From CAZUVM01 sp964623885 (lineage in GTDB: Bacteria > Verrucomicrobiota > Verrucomicrobiia > Limisphaerales > UBA8199): DNA of 24,257 bases. Positions 1 to 7,687 of the stretch are shown here, piece after piece. The position numbers were made by a program, and so were the translations under genes. Every line of letters starts with the position of its first letter. Positions within the stretch are counted from its first letter, which is position 1. The stretch covers positions 1 to 24,257 of the forward strand of contig CAZUVM010000056.1 in assembly GCA_964623885.1 (NCBI GenBank), in the 5' to 3' direction. The notes beneath the pieces are model-generated. The model was not told the origin of the DNA and ran no database searches. It was given only the letters and a program-made list of their open reading frames with translations.

Positions 1-1
1 C

Positions 2-394
2 CTTTTTTTCTCCGGTCTCATAATCCACGGCATCCTGGCAGCGTTCCTGGCGGCACTGAAACATTCGCCTCCGCCCACTGATGCCTTCCGTCCGCCCCCA
101 CGTACCGCGCGCAATGCGCCGGCCTTGCCCGCGTTCCCGAAGCTGCAGATTTCTGCGCCGGCTGATTTGCAGGCTTTCCGCGCGCGCGAAGACGATGAGC
201 TTAACAGCTATGGCTGGGTCAATCGGACTTCGGGCATTGTGCGAATCCCAATCGAGCGCGCGGTGGACGTGGTTTTGCAGCAGGGCTTGCCGGTCCGCAC
301 CAGCACCAACGCAGGAGCAACCGGACCGTCGCCAATCGAACTCATCCAGCGGCGACTGGAACACCGGGAACCAGAGATACAAGGAGCGCAATGA
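2..394 (+). CDS. Membrane-anchored small protein of the ACIII/cox operon (3' part only)
   Basis: The frame is open from the left edge and stops at 392-394, so only the C-terminal 130 residues are visible and the start is missing. The visible part begins with a hydrophobic stretch (LFFSGLIIHGILAAFLAAL), read as a membrane helix, then a proline-rich linker. A compact conserved tail follows, containing FRAREDDELNSYGWVNR and VRIPIERAVDVVLQQGLP. I recognise this tail (RARED...LNSYGWVD, VVRIPIdRAMdll) from small uncharacterised proteins encoded between alternative complex III genes and sco/cox genes in Acidobacteria, Verrucomicrobia and relatives. Its function is unknown; a role in assembling or linking the two complexes is inference. 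Its stop overlaps the sco start (ATGA, 391-394), which suggests translational coupling. A different frame starting at 81 also reads open here but looks like a shadow. Confidence 0.75.
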   Translation, partial: LFFSGLIIHGILAAFLAALKHSPPPTDAFRPPPRTARNAPALPAFPKLQISAPADLQAFRAREDDELNSYGWVNRTSGIVRIPIERAVDVVLQQGLPVRTSTNAGATGPSPIELIQRRLEHREPEIQGAQ

Positions 395-1338
395 AAGTTT
401 CCTATCGTCGGTGCTCGTCCTCGGTGGAGTTTTCTTCGTTCAGGTTGCGGCGTCCGCTGGCCTCTGTTCTCTGCGCTTTGCTTCTCTCGGCAGTTGCTGT
501 TCAGGCTTCCAAAGCGCTGTCTGACGATGCCTTGCTGCAGATCCGTTTCGACCAAAACCTGCACACAAATATCTCGCTGAATTTGCCATTCGTTGATGAA
601 CAAGGCGCTTCGGTCCGTCTCGGTCAGTTTTTCAGAAACAAACCGGTAATTCTCGTTCTCGGATATTATCAATGTCCCATGCTGTGCTCGCTGGTGATGA
701 ACGGCATGGTTGAGAGCGCCGAGGATTTGAAATGGAGCATCGGGCGCGACTACGAAGTTATCGACGTCAGTATTGATCCGGCCGAGACACCGGCGCTGGC
801 CGCGGCAAAAAAGCGCACTTACCTGAAGCGATACGGGCGCTCGGGCGCGGCGGACGGCTGGCATTTTCTTACCGGCGATGCGCATGCCATTGCCCAATTG
901 GCCCACGAGGTCGGGTTCCGCTACGTCTACGATCCCGTGTCCAAACAATACGCGCACCCGAGCGGGTTGGTTATCCTGACACCGCAGGGCCGCATATCCC
1001 GGTACTTGTTTGGCGTCGCATTCTCCTCGAACGACCTCTACGCGGCTCTGCGTGACGCCTCGTCGAACCAGGTGAGTTCGCCGATCCAACAGTTCATTCT
1101 GCTTTGCTTTCATTACAACCCGATCACTGGCCGGTATAGCGCAACTATTTTGGACATTTTGCGCCTGCTTAGTGTTGCCACGCTCCTGGGGATTGTGGTT
1201 TTGGTGGTGTATATGTCTCGCCGGCATCGCGCGGCCAGCACGGTGTTTTTTGCTCCTTCGACTGCAGTTGAGGCCGACTCGAACGAACCATCCCGTTTTG
1301 CGAACCATGCGTCACGTGTCGCGAACCCACCGCCCTAA
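391..1338 (+). CDS. SCO1/SenC-family copper chaperone
   Basis: A Sco protein of 315 residues, a thioredoxin-fold copper chaperone that delivers copper to the CuA centre of cytochrome c oxidase subunit II. The family's ligands are visible: YYQCPMLC gives the CxxxC pair C95 and C99, and H189 lies in KQYAHPSGLV. A hydrophobic N-terminal segment (about 21-40) looks like a signal peptide or anchor. A second hydrophobic stretch (about 257-275, LLSVATLLGIVVLVVYM) is a C-terminal helix followed by basic residues. Such a C-terminal anchor is seen in Sco proteins of ACIII/caa3 operons but not in classic mitochondrial Sco1. The start is supported by AAGGAG at 381-386, four bases before the ATG. It overlaps the upstream stop by 4 nt and lies 14 nt before coxB, consistent with a role in CuA maturation. 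Confidence 0.92.
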   Translation: MKVSYRRCSSSVEFSSFRLRRPLASVLCALLLSAVAVQASKALSDDALLQIRFDQNLHTNISLNLPFVDEQGASVRLGQFFRNKPVILVLGYYQCPMLCSLVMNGMVESAEDLKWSIGRDYEVIDVSIDPAETPALAAAKKRTYLKRYGRSGAADGWHFLTGDAHAIAQLAHEVGFRYVYDPVSKQYAHPSGLVILTPQGRISRYLFGVAFSSNDLYAALRDASSNQVSSPIQQFILLCFHYNPITGRYSATILDILRLLSVATLLGIVVLVVYMSRRHRAASTVFFAPSTAVEADSNEPSRFANHASRVANPPP

Positions 1339-1352
1339 CCCACCAACGACGC

Positions 1353-2297
1353 ATGACTTTCCCCGTACTTCCTGTCGCCGCTTCGAAGATTGCCCAGCAA
1401 ACCGACAATCTTTATTGGGGTTTGATCTGCGCCAGCGCGGCGGTCTGCCTCGTGGTGTTCATGCCAATTATTTATTTCCTGTTCAAATATCGCTGCGGCA
1501 AACCCGCCGATCGTACGCCTCCGCATTTGCCGGAATACCGCATTGAAATCACCTGGACGATTGTTCCATTGCTCATTTTCATGTGTTTCTACGCCTGGGG
1601 CGCGAAGCATTATTTCGAGATCGAACGGCCGCCGCCCAACGCAATGGAAATCGATGTCGTAGGGAAGCAGTGGATGTGGAAAATCCAGCATCCGCAGGGC
1701 AATCGAGAGATCAACGAACTTCACGTTCCGCTTGGGCGGACGGTGAAGCTGCTGATGACCTCGCAGGATGTCATCCACAGCTTTTTCCTGCCGGAATTTC
1801 GGATCAAGCAGGATGTCGTTCCCGGCCGATACACGACCGAATGGTTTCAGGCCGATCGCCTCGGCACTTTTCATCTCTTTTGTTCGGAATACTGCGGTAC
1901 TTCTCACTCGAAAATGGAGGGCAGGGTGGTGGTGATGTCTCCGGCGGATTACCAGGCGTGGCTCACGCGAGGCGCTCCCGGCAGCACGCTGGTGCAGTCG
2001 GGCGAAAAGCTTTTCCGCGAACTCGGCTGCAGCGGTTGCCACATGGGCAGTTCGGTGGTGCGCGCGCCGCCTTTGGAAGGCGTGTTCGGCAAGCCGGTCC
2101 CTTTGAACGATGGTGAAGTCGTCACAGCGGACGAAGGTTATTTGCGCGATTCGATCCTCTTTCCTGCCAAGCAGATCGTAGGCGGCTACACCAACGACAT
2201 GCCTTCCTTCAACGGCAAGATCAGCGAAGACGAACTGCTGCAAGTGATCGCCTATCTCAAAAGCCTGGGCACGCAAAGTCCTGCTCCGATCCAATGA
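1353..2297 (+). CDS. coxB: Cytochrome c oxidase subunit II fused to cytochrome c (caa3 type)
   Basis: Subunit II of an aa3-type oxidase. It receives electrons and passes them to subunit I through binuclear CuA. Two membrane helices lie at about 22-45 and 67-85, followed by the periplasmic cupredoxin domain. The CuA ligands are complete: H142 (IHSFF), then C177, E179, C181, H185 and M188 in FCSEYCGTSHSKM. A class I cytochrome c domain is fused at the C terminus: haem motif CSGCH (C226, C229, H230) and probable axial M283 in NDMPSF. The fused haem makes this a caa3-type subunit, so an external carrier can be bypassed and direct electron transfer from alternative complex III is plausible. I see no obvious cleavable signal or lipobox. 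No strong ribosome-binding site precedes the ATG at 1353; translation may be coupled to sco, which ends 14 nt upstream. Confidence 0.95.
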   Translation: MTFPVLPVAASKIAQQTDNLYWGLICASAAVCLVVFMPIIYFLFKYRCGKPADRTPPHLPEYRIEITWTIVPLLIFMCFYAWGAKHYFEIERPPPNAMEIDVVGKQWMWKIQHPQGNREINELHVPLGRTVKLLMTSQDVIHSFFLPEFRIKQDVVPGRYTTEWFQADRLGTFHLFCSEYCGTSHSKMEGRVVVMSPADYQAWLTRGAPGSTLVQSGEKLFRELGCSGCHMGSSVVRAPPLEGVFGKPVPLNDGEVVTADEGYLRDSILFPAKQIVGGYTNDMPSFNGKISEDELLQVIAYLKSLGTQSPAPIQ

Positions 2298-2304
2298 GGT
2301 TTAC

Positions 2305-3966
2305 ATGAGCGTTACGATTCCTCAAACTGAAACACCTAAGATTCCCACCCCACCTCGCCGCTTGCGCAGTTACCTGGAGGAAGGCGGACGCACGTTGGGC
2401 TCATGGCTCCTCACGACCGACCACAAGCGCATCGGCATACTGTACCTGTTCTCGATTCTGTTCTACTTCACGATCGCCGCTGTCGCCGCCGCGATGATGC
2501 GCATGGAATTGATAACTCCGGCCGGCGACATGGTGACCTCCGAAACCTATAACAAACTGTTTACCATTCACGGCACGTTGATGGTTTGGTTTTTCCTGAT
2601 CCCTTCCATTCCGGCCGTGCTGGGCAACTTCGTCATCCCGATGATGCTCGGCGCACGGGATGTGGCGTTTCCCAAATTGAATTTGTTAAGCTGGTACTTA
2701 TTTAATATCGGCGGTCTGTGTGCGCTGTATGCGGTGGCATTTGGCGGTGTCGACACCGGTTGGACCTTCTACACGCCCTACAGCAGCACGTACGCGAACT
2801 CGCATGTGGTGATGATGGCGACCGGCGTTTTCATTGCCGGCTTCAGCTCCATTCTCACCGGCTTGAACTTCATTGTGACGACCCACAAATTGCGCGCGCC
2901 GGGTCTGACCTGGTTTCGCTTGCCACTCTTCATCTGGTCGATGTATGCCACGAGCGTGATCCTGGTGCTGGCGACGCCGGTGCTGGCGATGACCCTGGCG
3001 TTGATGGCGCTCGAACGTTTGTGGGGCATCGGTGTGTTCGATCCCAAGCTGGGCGGCGATCCCATTCTGTTTCAGCACCTGTTCTGGTTCTACTCGCATC
3101 CGGCGGTCTACATCATGATCCTGCCAGGCATGGGCGTGATCAGTGAGACGATCACGTGTTTCTCCCGCCGGCCGATCTTCGGGTATCATTTCGTGGCTTT
3201 CGCCAGCGTGGCCATTGCCATCCTGGGATTCCTGGTTTGGGGCCATCATATGTTTGTCAGCAGCCAATCCATTTATGCCGGCCTGATGTTTTCGTTGCTC
3301 AGCTATATCGTCGCCGTGCCCTCGGCCATTAAAGTCTTCAACTGGACGCTAACGATGTACCGCGGCTCGATTCATCTGTACACGCCGATGCTTTATGCGC
3401 TGGGGTTCATTGGCCTGTTCACGATCGGCGGGCTCACCGGTTTGTTTCTCGCTGCAATCGGGCTCGATGTGCATGTGACGGACACTTACTTCATCGTGGC
3501 TCATTTCCACTACATCATGGTCGGCGGCATGGTGACCGCGTTCATGGGCGGATTGCATTATTGGTGGCCCAAAATCACCGGACGGCTCTATCCGGAAAAG
3601 CTGGGCCAGCTTGCCGCGCTCATCATGTATATCGGGTTCAACCTGACTTTTTTCCCACAGTTCGTCGTGGGATATCTCGGCATGCCGCGGCGTTACCACG
3701 CGTATGCGCCGGAGTTTCAGATTTACAATGTGATGTCCAGCGCCGGCGCATCGATCCTGGGCATTGGTTACCTGTTGCCGCTGATTTATTTTATTTGGTC
3801 GCTCAAGCATGGCCGCAAAGCGCCAACTAACCCGTGGAAAGCCACCGGGCTCGAGTGGCAAACACCGTCGCCGCCGCCGAAGCATAATTTCGCGCAAACA
3901 CCGGTCGTGGATGGGCCGCCGTACCAATATTCGGCCGAAGCGGAGGAGGAGTTGATTCATGGCTAA
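2305..3966 (+). CDS. coxA: Cytochrome c oxidase subunit I (A2-type haem-copper oxidase)
   Basis: The catalytic subunit (553 residues) reduces O2 to water at a haem a3/CuB site and pumps protons. About twelve membrane helices are apparent. Ligands visible: H89 (FTIHGTLMVWFF) and H402 for the low-spin haem, H400 (VAHFHYIMVGG) for haem a3, and H265, H314 and H315 for CuB. Y269 is the tyrosine that crosslinks to the CuB histidine. Helix VI reads WFYSHPAVY: the usual HPEVY glutamate is Ala267 and is preceded by Tyr263-Ser264, the YS signature of the A2 subfamily known from Rhodothermus marinus caa3. K343 (AIKVFNW) fits the K-channel lysine and D119 (GARDVAFPKLN) the D-channel entrance. TGAGGT at 2295-2300 is a fitting ribosome-binding site. 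The 3' end overlaps coxC by 8 nt. Confidence 0.97.
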   Translation: MSVTIPQTETPKIPTPPRRLRSYLEEGGRTLGSWLLTTDHKRIGILYLFSILFYFTIAAVAAAMMRMELITPAGDMVTSETYNKLFTIHGTLMVWFFLIPSIPAVLGNFVIPMMLGARDVAFPKLNLLSWYLFNIGGLCALYAVAFGGVDTGWTFYTPYSSTYANSHVVMMATGVFIAGFSSILTGLNFIVTTHKLRAPGLTWFRLPLFIWSMYATSVILVLATPVLAMTLALMALERLWGIGVFDPKLGGDPILFQHLFWFYSHPAVYIMILPGMGVISETITCFSRRPIFGYHFVAFASVAIAILGFLVWGHHMFVSSQSIYAGLMFSLLSYIVAVPSAIKVFNWTLTMYRGSIHLYTPMLYALGFIGLFTIGGLTGLFLAAIGLDVHVTDTYFIVAHFHYIMVGGMVTAFMGGLHYWWPKITGRLYPEKLGQLAALIMYIGFNLTFFPQFVVGYLGMPRRYHAYAPEFQIYNVMSSAGASILGIGYLLPLIYFIWSLKHGRKAPTNPWKATGLEWQTPSPPPKHNFAQTPVVDGPPYQYSAEAEEELIHG

Positions 3967-4597
3967 CGCACATTCCGCCGTCCACGAGCAGTTCGATGAC
4001 ATGGCCCAGCAGCAGGAGGCGTCTACGCTCGGCATGTGGACGTTCCTGGCGACCGAGATTCTGTTCTTCGGCGGGATGTTCATGAGCTACATCATTTACC
4101 GGTACGCGTATCCGGCGGCATTTGCCGAAGCGAGCCGGCACACCGTGGTTCTTTATGGCACGGTCAACACGGCCATTCTTCTCACCAGCAGCCTGACCAT
4201 GGCCCTCGCTGTCCATGCCGCTCAGCAGGGTCATAACCGGGCGCTCGTCCGATTCCTGCTCGTCACTATCTTTCTCGCCTGCTGCTTTCTGGGAGTGAAA
4301 GGCCTCGAATACCATGACGATCTGCACGAGCGATTGTGGCCGGGTCCGCAATTTAAAGCCGGGTTGCCGCCGCAAGCGCAAATTTTTTGGTTCCTTTACT
4401 GGGCCATGACCGGCTTGCACGCACTGCACGTTACGATCGGTGTCGGCGTGCTGTCGGTCATTACAGTGATGGCCTGGCGCCGCAAATTCTCGGCGTACTA
4501 CTATAATCCGGTTGATGTCTCCGCACTCTACTGGCATTTCGTTGATATCGTTTGGATTTGGCTCTACCCGCTGCTTTACCTCATTAATCGTCATTAA
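3959..4597 (+). CDS. coxC: Cytochrome c oxidase subunit III
   Basis: Subunit III (212 residues) stabilises the oxidase and sustains proton uptake; it carries no metal centre. Family motifs are clear: LGMWTFLATEILFFGG in the first helix, VKGLEYHDDLHERLWPG after the third, TGLHALHVTIGVG in the fourth, and YWHFVDIVWIWLYPLLYL at the C terminus. Five membrane helices fit the short five-helix bacterial form; the seven-helix mitochondrial form is longer. The start ATG lies inside the end of coxA, with GGAGGAGG immediately upstream in coxA codons acting as ribosome-binding site, so the two are probably coupled. The stop directly abuts the coxD start (TAAATG). Confidence 0.95.
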   Translation: MANAHSAVHEQFDDMAQQQEASTLGMWTFLATEILFFGGMFMSYIIYRYAYPAAFAEASRHTVVLYGTVNTAILLTSSLTMALAVHAAQQGHNRALVRFLLVTIFLACCFLGVKGLEYHDDLHERLWPGPQFKAGLPPQAQIFWFLYWAMTGLHALHVTIGVGVLSVITVMAWRRKFSAYYYNPVDVSALYWHFVDIVWIWLYPLLYLINRH

Positions 4598-4972
4598 ATG
4601 AGCACCGCTTCGATTTCCAAAAAGCATCTGGTGATCATCTGGGGCGCGCTGCTTGCGCTGCTGTTGCTGACCTGGGGCCTGGCCCAGCTTGACCTGCATC
4701 ACTTCAATGTCGCCGCAGCCCTGACTATCGCGCTGGTCAAAATGCTTCTGGTGATTCTGTTCTTCATGCACGTGAAGTATAAACCGTCGCTCACCTGGAT
4801 CTTTGTGGCAGGCGGCTTTGTTTGGTTGCTGATCATGATCGATCTGACCTTGAGCGATTATATGAGCCGCGGCGCGGTGCCCAATTACCCGGATAAAAGT
4901 TGGGAGCACGGGGCGTGGCCGTCACCAACCAAGGAGCAACCCGGGCCAGTTCCTGCTTCGCAGAAACCTTGA
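4598..4972 (+). CDS. coxD: Prokaryotic cytochrome c oxidase subunit IV
   Basis: A small membrane subunit (124 residues) of the COX4_pro family (cytochrome c oxidase subunit IV, bacterial type), an accessory subunit of the caa3 oxidase. Three membrane helices lie at about 10-30, 37-57 and 65-85. The middle one carries the family-typical ALVKMLLVILFFMHVKYKPS. The hydrophilic, proline-rich C terminus is family-variable. The start codon follows the coxC stop without a gap, so it depends on coupling to coxC and is the last clear member of the operon. No hairpin-plus-U-tract terminator is visible in the following 140 bases. Confidence 0.9.
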   Translation: MSTASISKKHLVIIWGALLALLLLTWGLAQLDLHHFNVAAALTIALVKMLLVILFFMHVKYKPSLTWIFVAGGFVWLLIMIDLTLSDYMSRGAVPNYPDKSWEHGAWPSPTKEQPGPVPASQKP

Positions 4973-5115
4973 TGTCCGGCACGATCGCGCATCGCTCACT
5001 TGCCTCGACACAGTTTTTCCGCCGAAGGTTTCGTGAGTCGACTACTGATTACTGAGCACTTTCACCCTTCGAATTATTGGCTCATGCTGGATCTGCAAAC
5101 TTAAGAGAAAGAATT

Positions 5116-5739
5116 ATGAATGAATACGCATGGGCCGGGCACAGCAGCGCCCTGTTTGTCATTGTTGCCGGGGTGCTTCTCTGTTTTTTCGGTTATCGCA
5201 TCCTGAAGGTTAGCTTGGGGCTCATGGGATTCATCCTTGGCGCGTACGGCGGCTGGCAGGCCGGGTTGGCCATTTTTCATGGCAGCACGGGAACGGCGCT
5301 CGTCTGCGCGCTCATCGGCGGAATCATTGGCATGTTGCTGTGCCTTTTGGTTTTTCAGCTGGGAGTCTTTTGTGTTGGAGCGGCGGCCGGAACTGCCATC
5401 GCTGCGGCTGTGCTTAACGGTGGCGGCCACCATGTGCCGCCAATCGTCTTAATCGCGCTGCCGATCGCTTTTGGAATCATTGCCCTGATTGCTCAGAAGT
5501 TCATGATTGCGGTATCGACCGCCTTCAGTGGGGCTTACCTGATCACCGCCGGCATATGGCCGTTCGTGGCTGAAGGAAAGAATGCCCGGGAGATCTGGCT
5601 TCATCCGGCTCAAGTGCCGGCGTCAGGAACTCTGACTTATGGCAGCCTGGCAGTGTGGTTGATTCTTGCGCTTGTGGGCGTCAGCGTTCAGTTGCGTAGT
5701 TGCCCCAGGAGGGTTGAAACTGCGGAGCCGAAGAAATGA
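5116..5739 (+). CDS. Seven-helix DUF4203/TMEM198-like membrane protein
   Basis: A 207-residue protein that is almost all membrane. Hydrophobic segments lie at about 9-26, 31-55, 60-78, 80-100, 108-125, 128-148 and 172-192. The N-terminal LLCFFGYRILKVSLGLMGFILGAYGGW, glycine-spaced helices and overall length resemble the DUF4203/TMEM198 family, whose bacterial role is unknown. The frame can be opened upstream from a TTG at 5077, but I prefer ATG 5116, which has AAGAGAAAG just before it and places the first helix close to the N terminus. It lies 143 nt after coxD on the same strand, so it may be transcribed separately; a link to respiration is only positional. Confidence 0.75.
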   Translation: MNEYAWAGHSSALFVIVAGVLLCFFGYRILKVSLGLMGFILGAYGGWQAGLAIFHGSTGTALVCALIGGIIGMLLCLLVFQLGVFCVGAAAGTAIAAAVLNGGGHHVPPIVLIALPIAFGIIALIAQKFMIAVSTAFSGAYLITAGIWPFVAEGKNAREIWLHPAQVPASGTLTYGSLAVWLILALVGVSVQLRSCPRRVETAEPKK

Positions 5740-5798
5740 GCCCACATGCCATAGTCGAATGTCCCATTGTTTCTGAAACAACCTGAGCGAATAACGGA

Positions 5799-5960
5799 CC
5801 CCTCACCCCGGCCCTCTCCCCATGGGATGGGGAGAAGGAGAGGTTATCTGAGCACGTTGGATTAGTGGTAGCAATGCGCTTGCGGCAGCAGCTTCGGACT
5901 CCGCGCGATGAGGAAAATAAGGCCGCGCAGAAAAGGAGGAAAAGGAGGACACGAGGCTTG
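5799..5960. repeat. Candidate dispersed intergenic repeat with GC-rich hairpin
   Basis: The stretch starts with a C-rich block (5799-5821) followed by a perfect 9-bp inverted repeat: TCTCCCCAT at 5815-5823, a 3-base GGG loop, and ATGGGGAGA at 5827-5835. The C-rich/G-rich hairpin type (CCCTCACCCC..CCTCTCCCC) is familiar as a high-copy intergenic element in several bacterial phyla. Downstream, a purine-rich segment carries AAAAGGAGG twice in tandem (about 5932-5949). With only one copy in the window, its repetitiveness cannot be shown here. It may also act as a transcript-end hairpin for the upstream gene. Confidence 0.45.
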
Positions 5961-6016
5961 ATGTGCCGCCGCGAAACGCGCTAAACTCTGCGCGAACCTG
6001 CCACTGAGAGTTGAGT

Positions 6017-7519
6017 ATGAAGATCCCTGCTGTCCTTTTTTGTTTGGCATTCTTTGCGGTTACTGCTACGGCCACTGTGCGGTATGTGGACCTGAACAGC
6101 ACCAATCCGGTTTCGCCATATACCGACTGGAGCACGGCGGCCACGAATATTCAGGACGCTGTTGATGCTGCTGCTTCCGGCGATGAGGTACTTGTTACTA
6201 ACGGCCTTTATCAAACGGGGGCTCGCTCGGGCGGGGATGGCGTACCGACTAGCGTAGTAGTAACAAATCCGCTCAGCTTACAAAGCGTCAACGGTGCGGG
6301 CGTGACGGTGATCGACGGCGGTGGTTCGATGCGCTGTGTCTATCTGGCCAATGGTGCCGTCCTGTCGGGATTTACATTGCGTAATGGCAATGTGGTCAGT
6401 GGTGCTGGTGGCGGTGCCGTTCGGTGCGCCTCCTACTCCAACGAGGTCGTTACAAGCTGCGTGATCATCAGCAATACGGCCCCCTCGGGAGGTGGCATTT
6501 TCCAGGGTGCAGTGAATAATTGCATCATCGCCTGGAATAATGCTGCGAGCTCTTCTGGCGGGGGGACCGAATCATGCCTGGTGAACAGTTGCATATTGTC
6601 CAACAATTCATCCGCTCTTTTCGGCGGTGGGGCATCGGGAGGAGTTTCCGCTCTCAACAACTGCCTTGTGTTGGGCAATACGGCGGCCAATGGCGGCGGC
6701 GGGGTGTTTGGGTCCACGCTCAACAACTGCCTTGTGCTTAGCAACATTTGCCACGGCGGGGCCGGTGGCACCTACCAGTGCATCCTCAATAACTGCACCA
6801 TTTGCGCGAACTCGGCTCCGGGCGTTGAAATGGTTTCGGGTTTCGGGATCATTCCCGAGGCGAACAATTGCATTATCTATTACAACTCACCTTCGGGGGC
6901 CGGTGCGAATTTCATTTCGAGCACGGCGTTGCACAATTGTTGCACCACACCGCTCCCTTCGGTTTCCGGCAACATAACTAACCCACCCTTGTTTCTAAAT
7001 TTGGCGGGTGGCGACTTTCACCTTGCCTCGAGTTCGCCTTGCATCAACTCCGGGAACAACGCCTACGTCGCTGTGCTTACCGACTTCGATGGTAACTCGC
7101 GCATTCGGGGCGGCACCGTGGACATTGGCGCTTACGAGTATCAGTCGCCCACGTCGCTGATTTCCTATGCCTGGCTGCAACAATATGGTTTTGTCACGGA
7201 CGGCTCTGCCGACTTCGCTGACCCAGACCGTGACGGCATGAATAATTGGCAGGAGTGGATCGCCGGCACGAACCCGACAAACGCTGCATCCGTGCTCCGG
7301 ATGGTGACTGCCTCGAATAGTCCAACGGGCGTGGCGGTTTCGTGGCAGAGTGTAACCAACCGGAGCTATTTCGTTCAACGCGCCAGCGACCTCGGTGCGC
7401 AGCCTGCGTTTAACACCGTGGCGAGCGGCGTTGCGGGGAAGAACGCCACGACGAGCTACACAGACACGAATGCGACGGGAACGGGGTCGTTCTTGTATCG
7501 GGTGGGCGTGCAGCAATGA
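6017..7519 (+). CDS. Secreted right-handed beta-helix protein with C-terminal module
   Basis: An exported protein of 500 residues. A signal peptide covers about 1-20 (LFCLAFFAVTATA). Residues about 35-370 are a right-handed parallel beta-helix: regularly spaced NN-C-(I/L) ladder rungs such as VNNCIIAWNNAASSSGGG and LNNCLVLGNTAANGGGG, poor in charge and rich in Gly, Asn and Ser. It closes with NSRIRGGTVDIGAYEY (about 361-376), the standard end of this class in Verrucomicrobia and Planctomycetes. A calcium-loop-like DPDRDGMNNWQEWIAGTNP (about 402-420) follows, then a beta-rich C-terminal module (about 429-500, ending in LYRVGVQQ). Such proteins often bind or cleave polysaccharide; no catalytic residues are identifiable, so the substrate is unknown. 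The ATG at 6017 is preferred over an in-frame TTG at 6011 because GAGAG precedes it. Confidence 0.85.
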   Translation: MKIPAVLFCLAFFAVTATATVRYVDLNSTNPVSPYTDWSTAATNIQDAVDAAASGDEVLVTNGLYQTGARSGGDGVPTSVVVTNPLSLQSVNGAGVTVIDGGGSMRCVYLANGAVLSGFTLRNGNVVSGAGGGAVRCASYSNEVVTSCVIISNTAPSGGGIFQGAVNNCIIAWNNAASSSGGGTESCLVNSCILSNNSSALFGGGASGGVSALNNCLVLGNTAANGGGGVFGSTLNNCLVLSNICHGGAGGTYQCILNNCTICANSAPGVEMVSGFGIIPEANNCIIYYNSPSGAGANFISSTALHNCCTTPLPSVSGNITNPPLFLNLAGGDFHLASSSPCINSGNNAYVAVLTDFDGNSRIRGGTVDIGAYEYQSPTSLISYAWLQQYGFVTDGSADFADPDRDGMNNWQEWIAGTNPTNAASVLRMVTASNSPTGVAVSWQSVTNRSYFVQRASDLGAQPAFNTVASGVAGKNATTSYTDTNATGTGSFLYRVGVQQ

Positions 7520-7687
7520 GTCAGAGCTGTCCTGGCCGCTTTGATGAGTTTCTTTCCCGATTCATAAATCCCAAAAATGCATAGCACCTGTAGTGCCAGT
7601 ATCAGCGAAGTCGGCACACCGCAGAAAATTGGCGCAACGATCGAACCTTGGCGCGAGGCCTGATAAGCGGTAAGCATATCATCGCGC

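Noticed and set aside
208..1308. Long minus-strand open frame opposite the sco gene
   Set aside because: It has the Arg/His/Gln-rich composition of an antisense shadow in GC-rich DNA and lies over a gene with clear Sco motifs.
3827..4909. Long minus-strand open frame opposite coxC/coxD
   Set aside because: The opposite strand carries unmistakable oxidase subunits with coupled starts and stops; the antisense product is His/Gln/Arg-rich with no family resemblance.
5767..5781. TTGTTT-CTG-AAACAA inverted repeat after the DUF4203-like gene
   Set aside because: A 6-bp AT-rich stem without a U-tract is too weak to call a terminator or operator.
6480..6830. Regularly spaced short repeats inside the beta-helix gene, considered as a CRISPR-like array
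   Set aside because: The periodicity comes from protein rungs (NNC motif); repeats are not identical and lie in an open coding frame.
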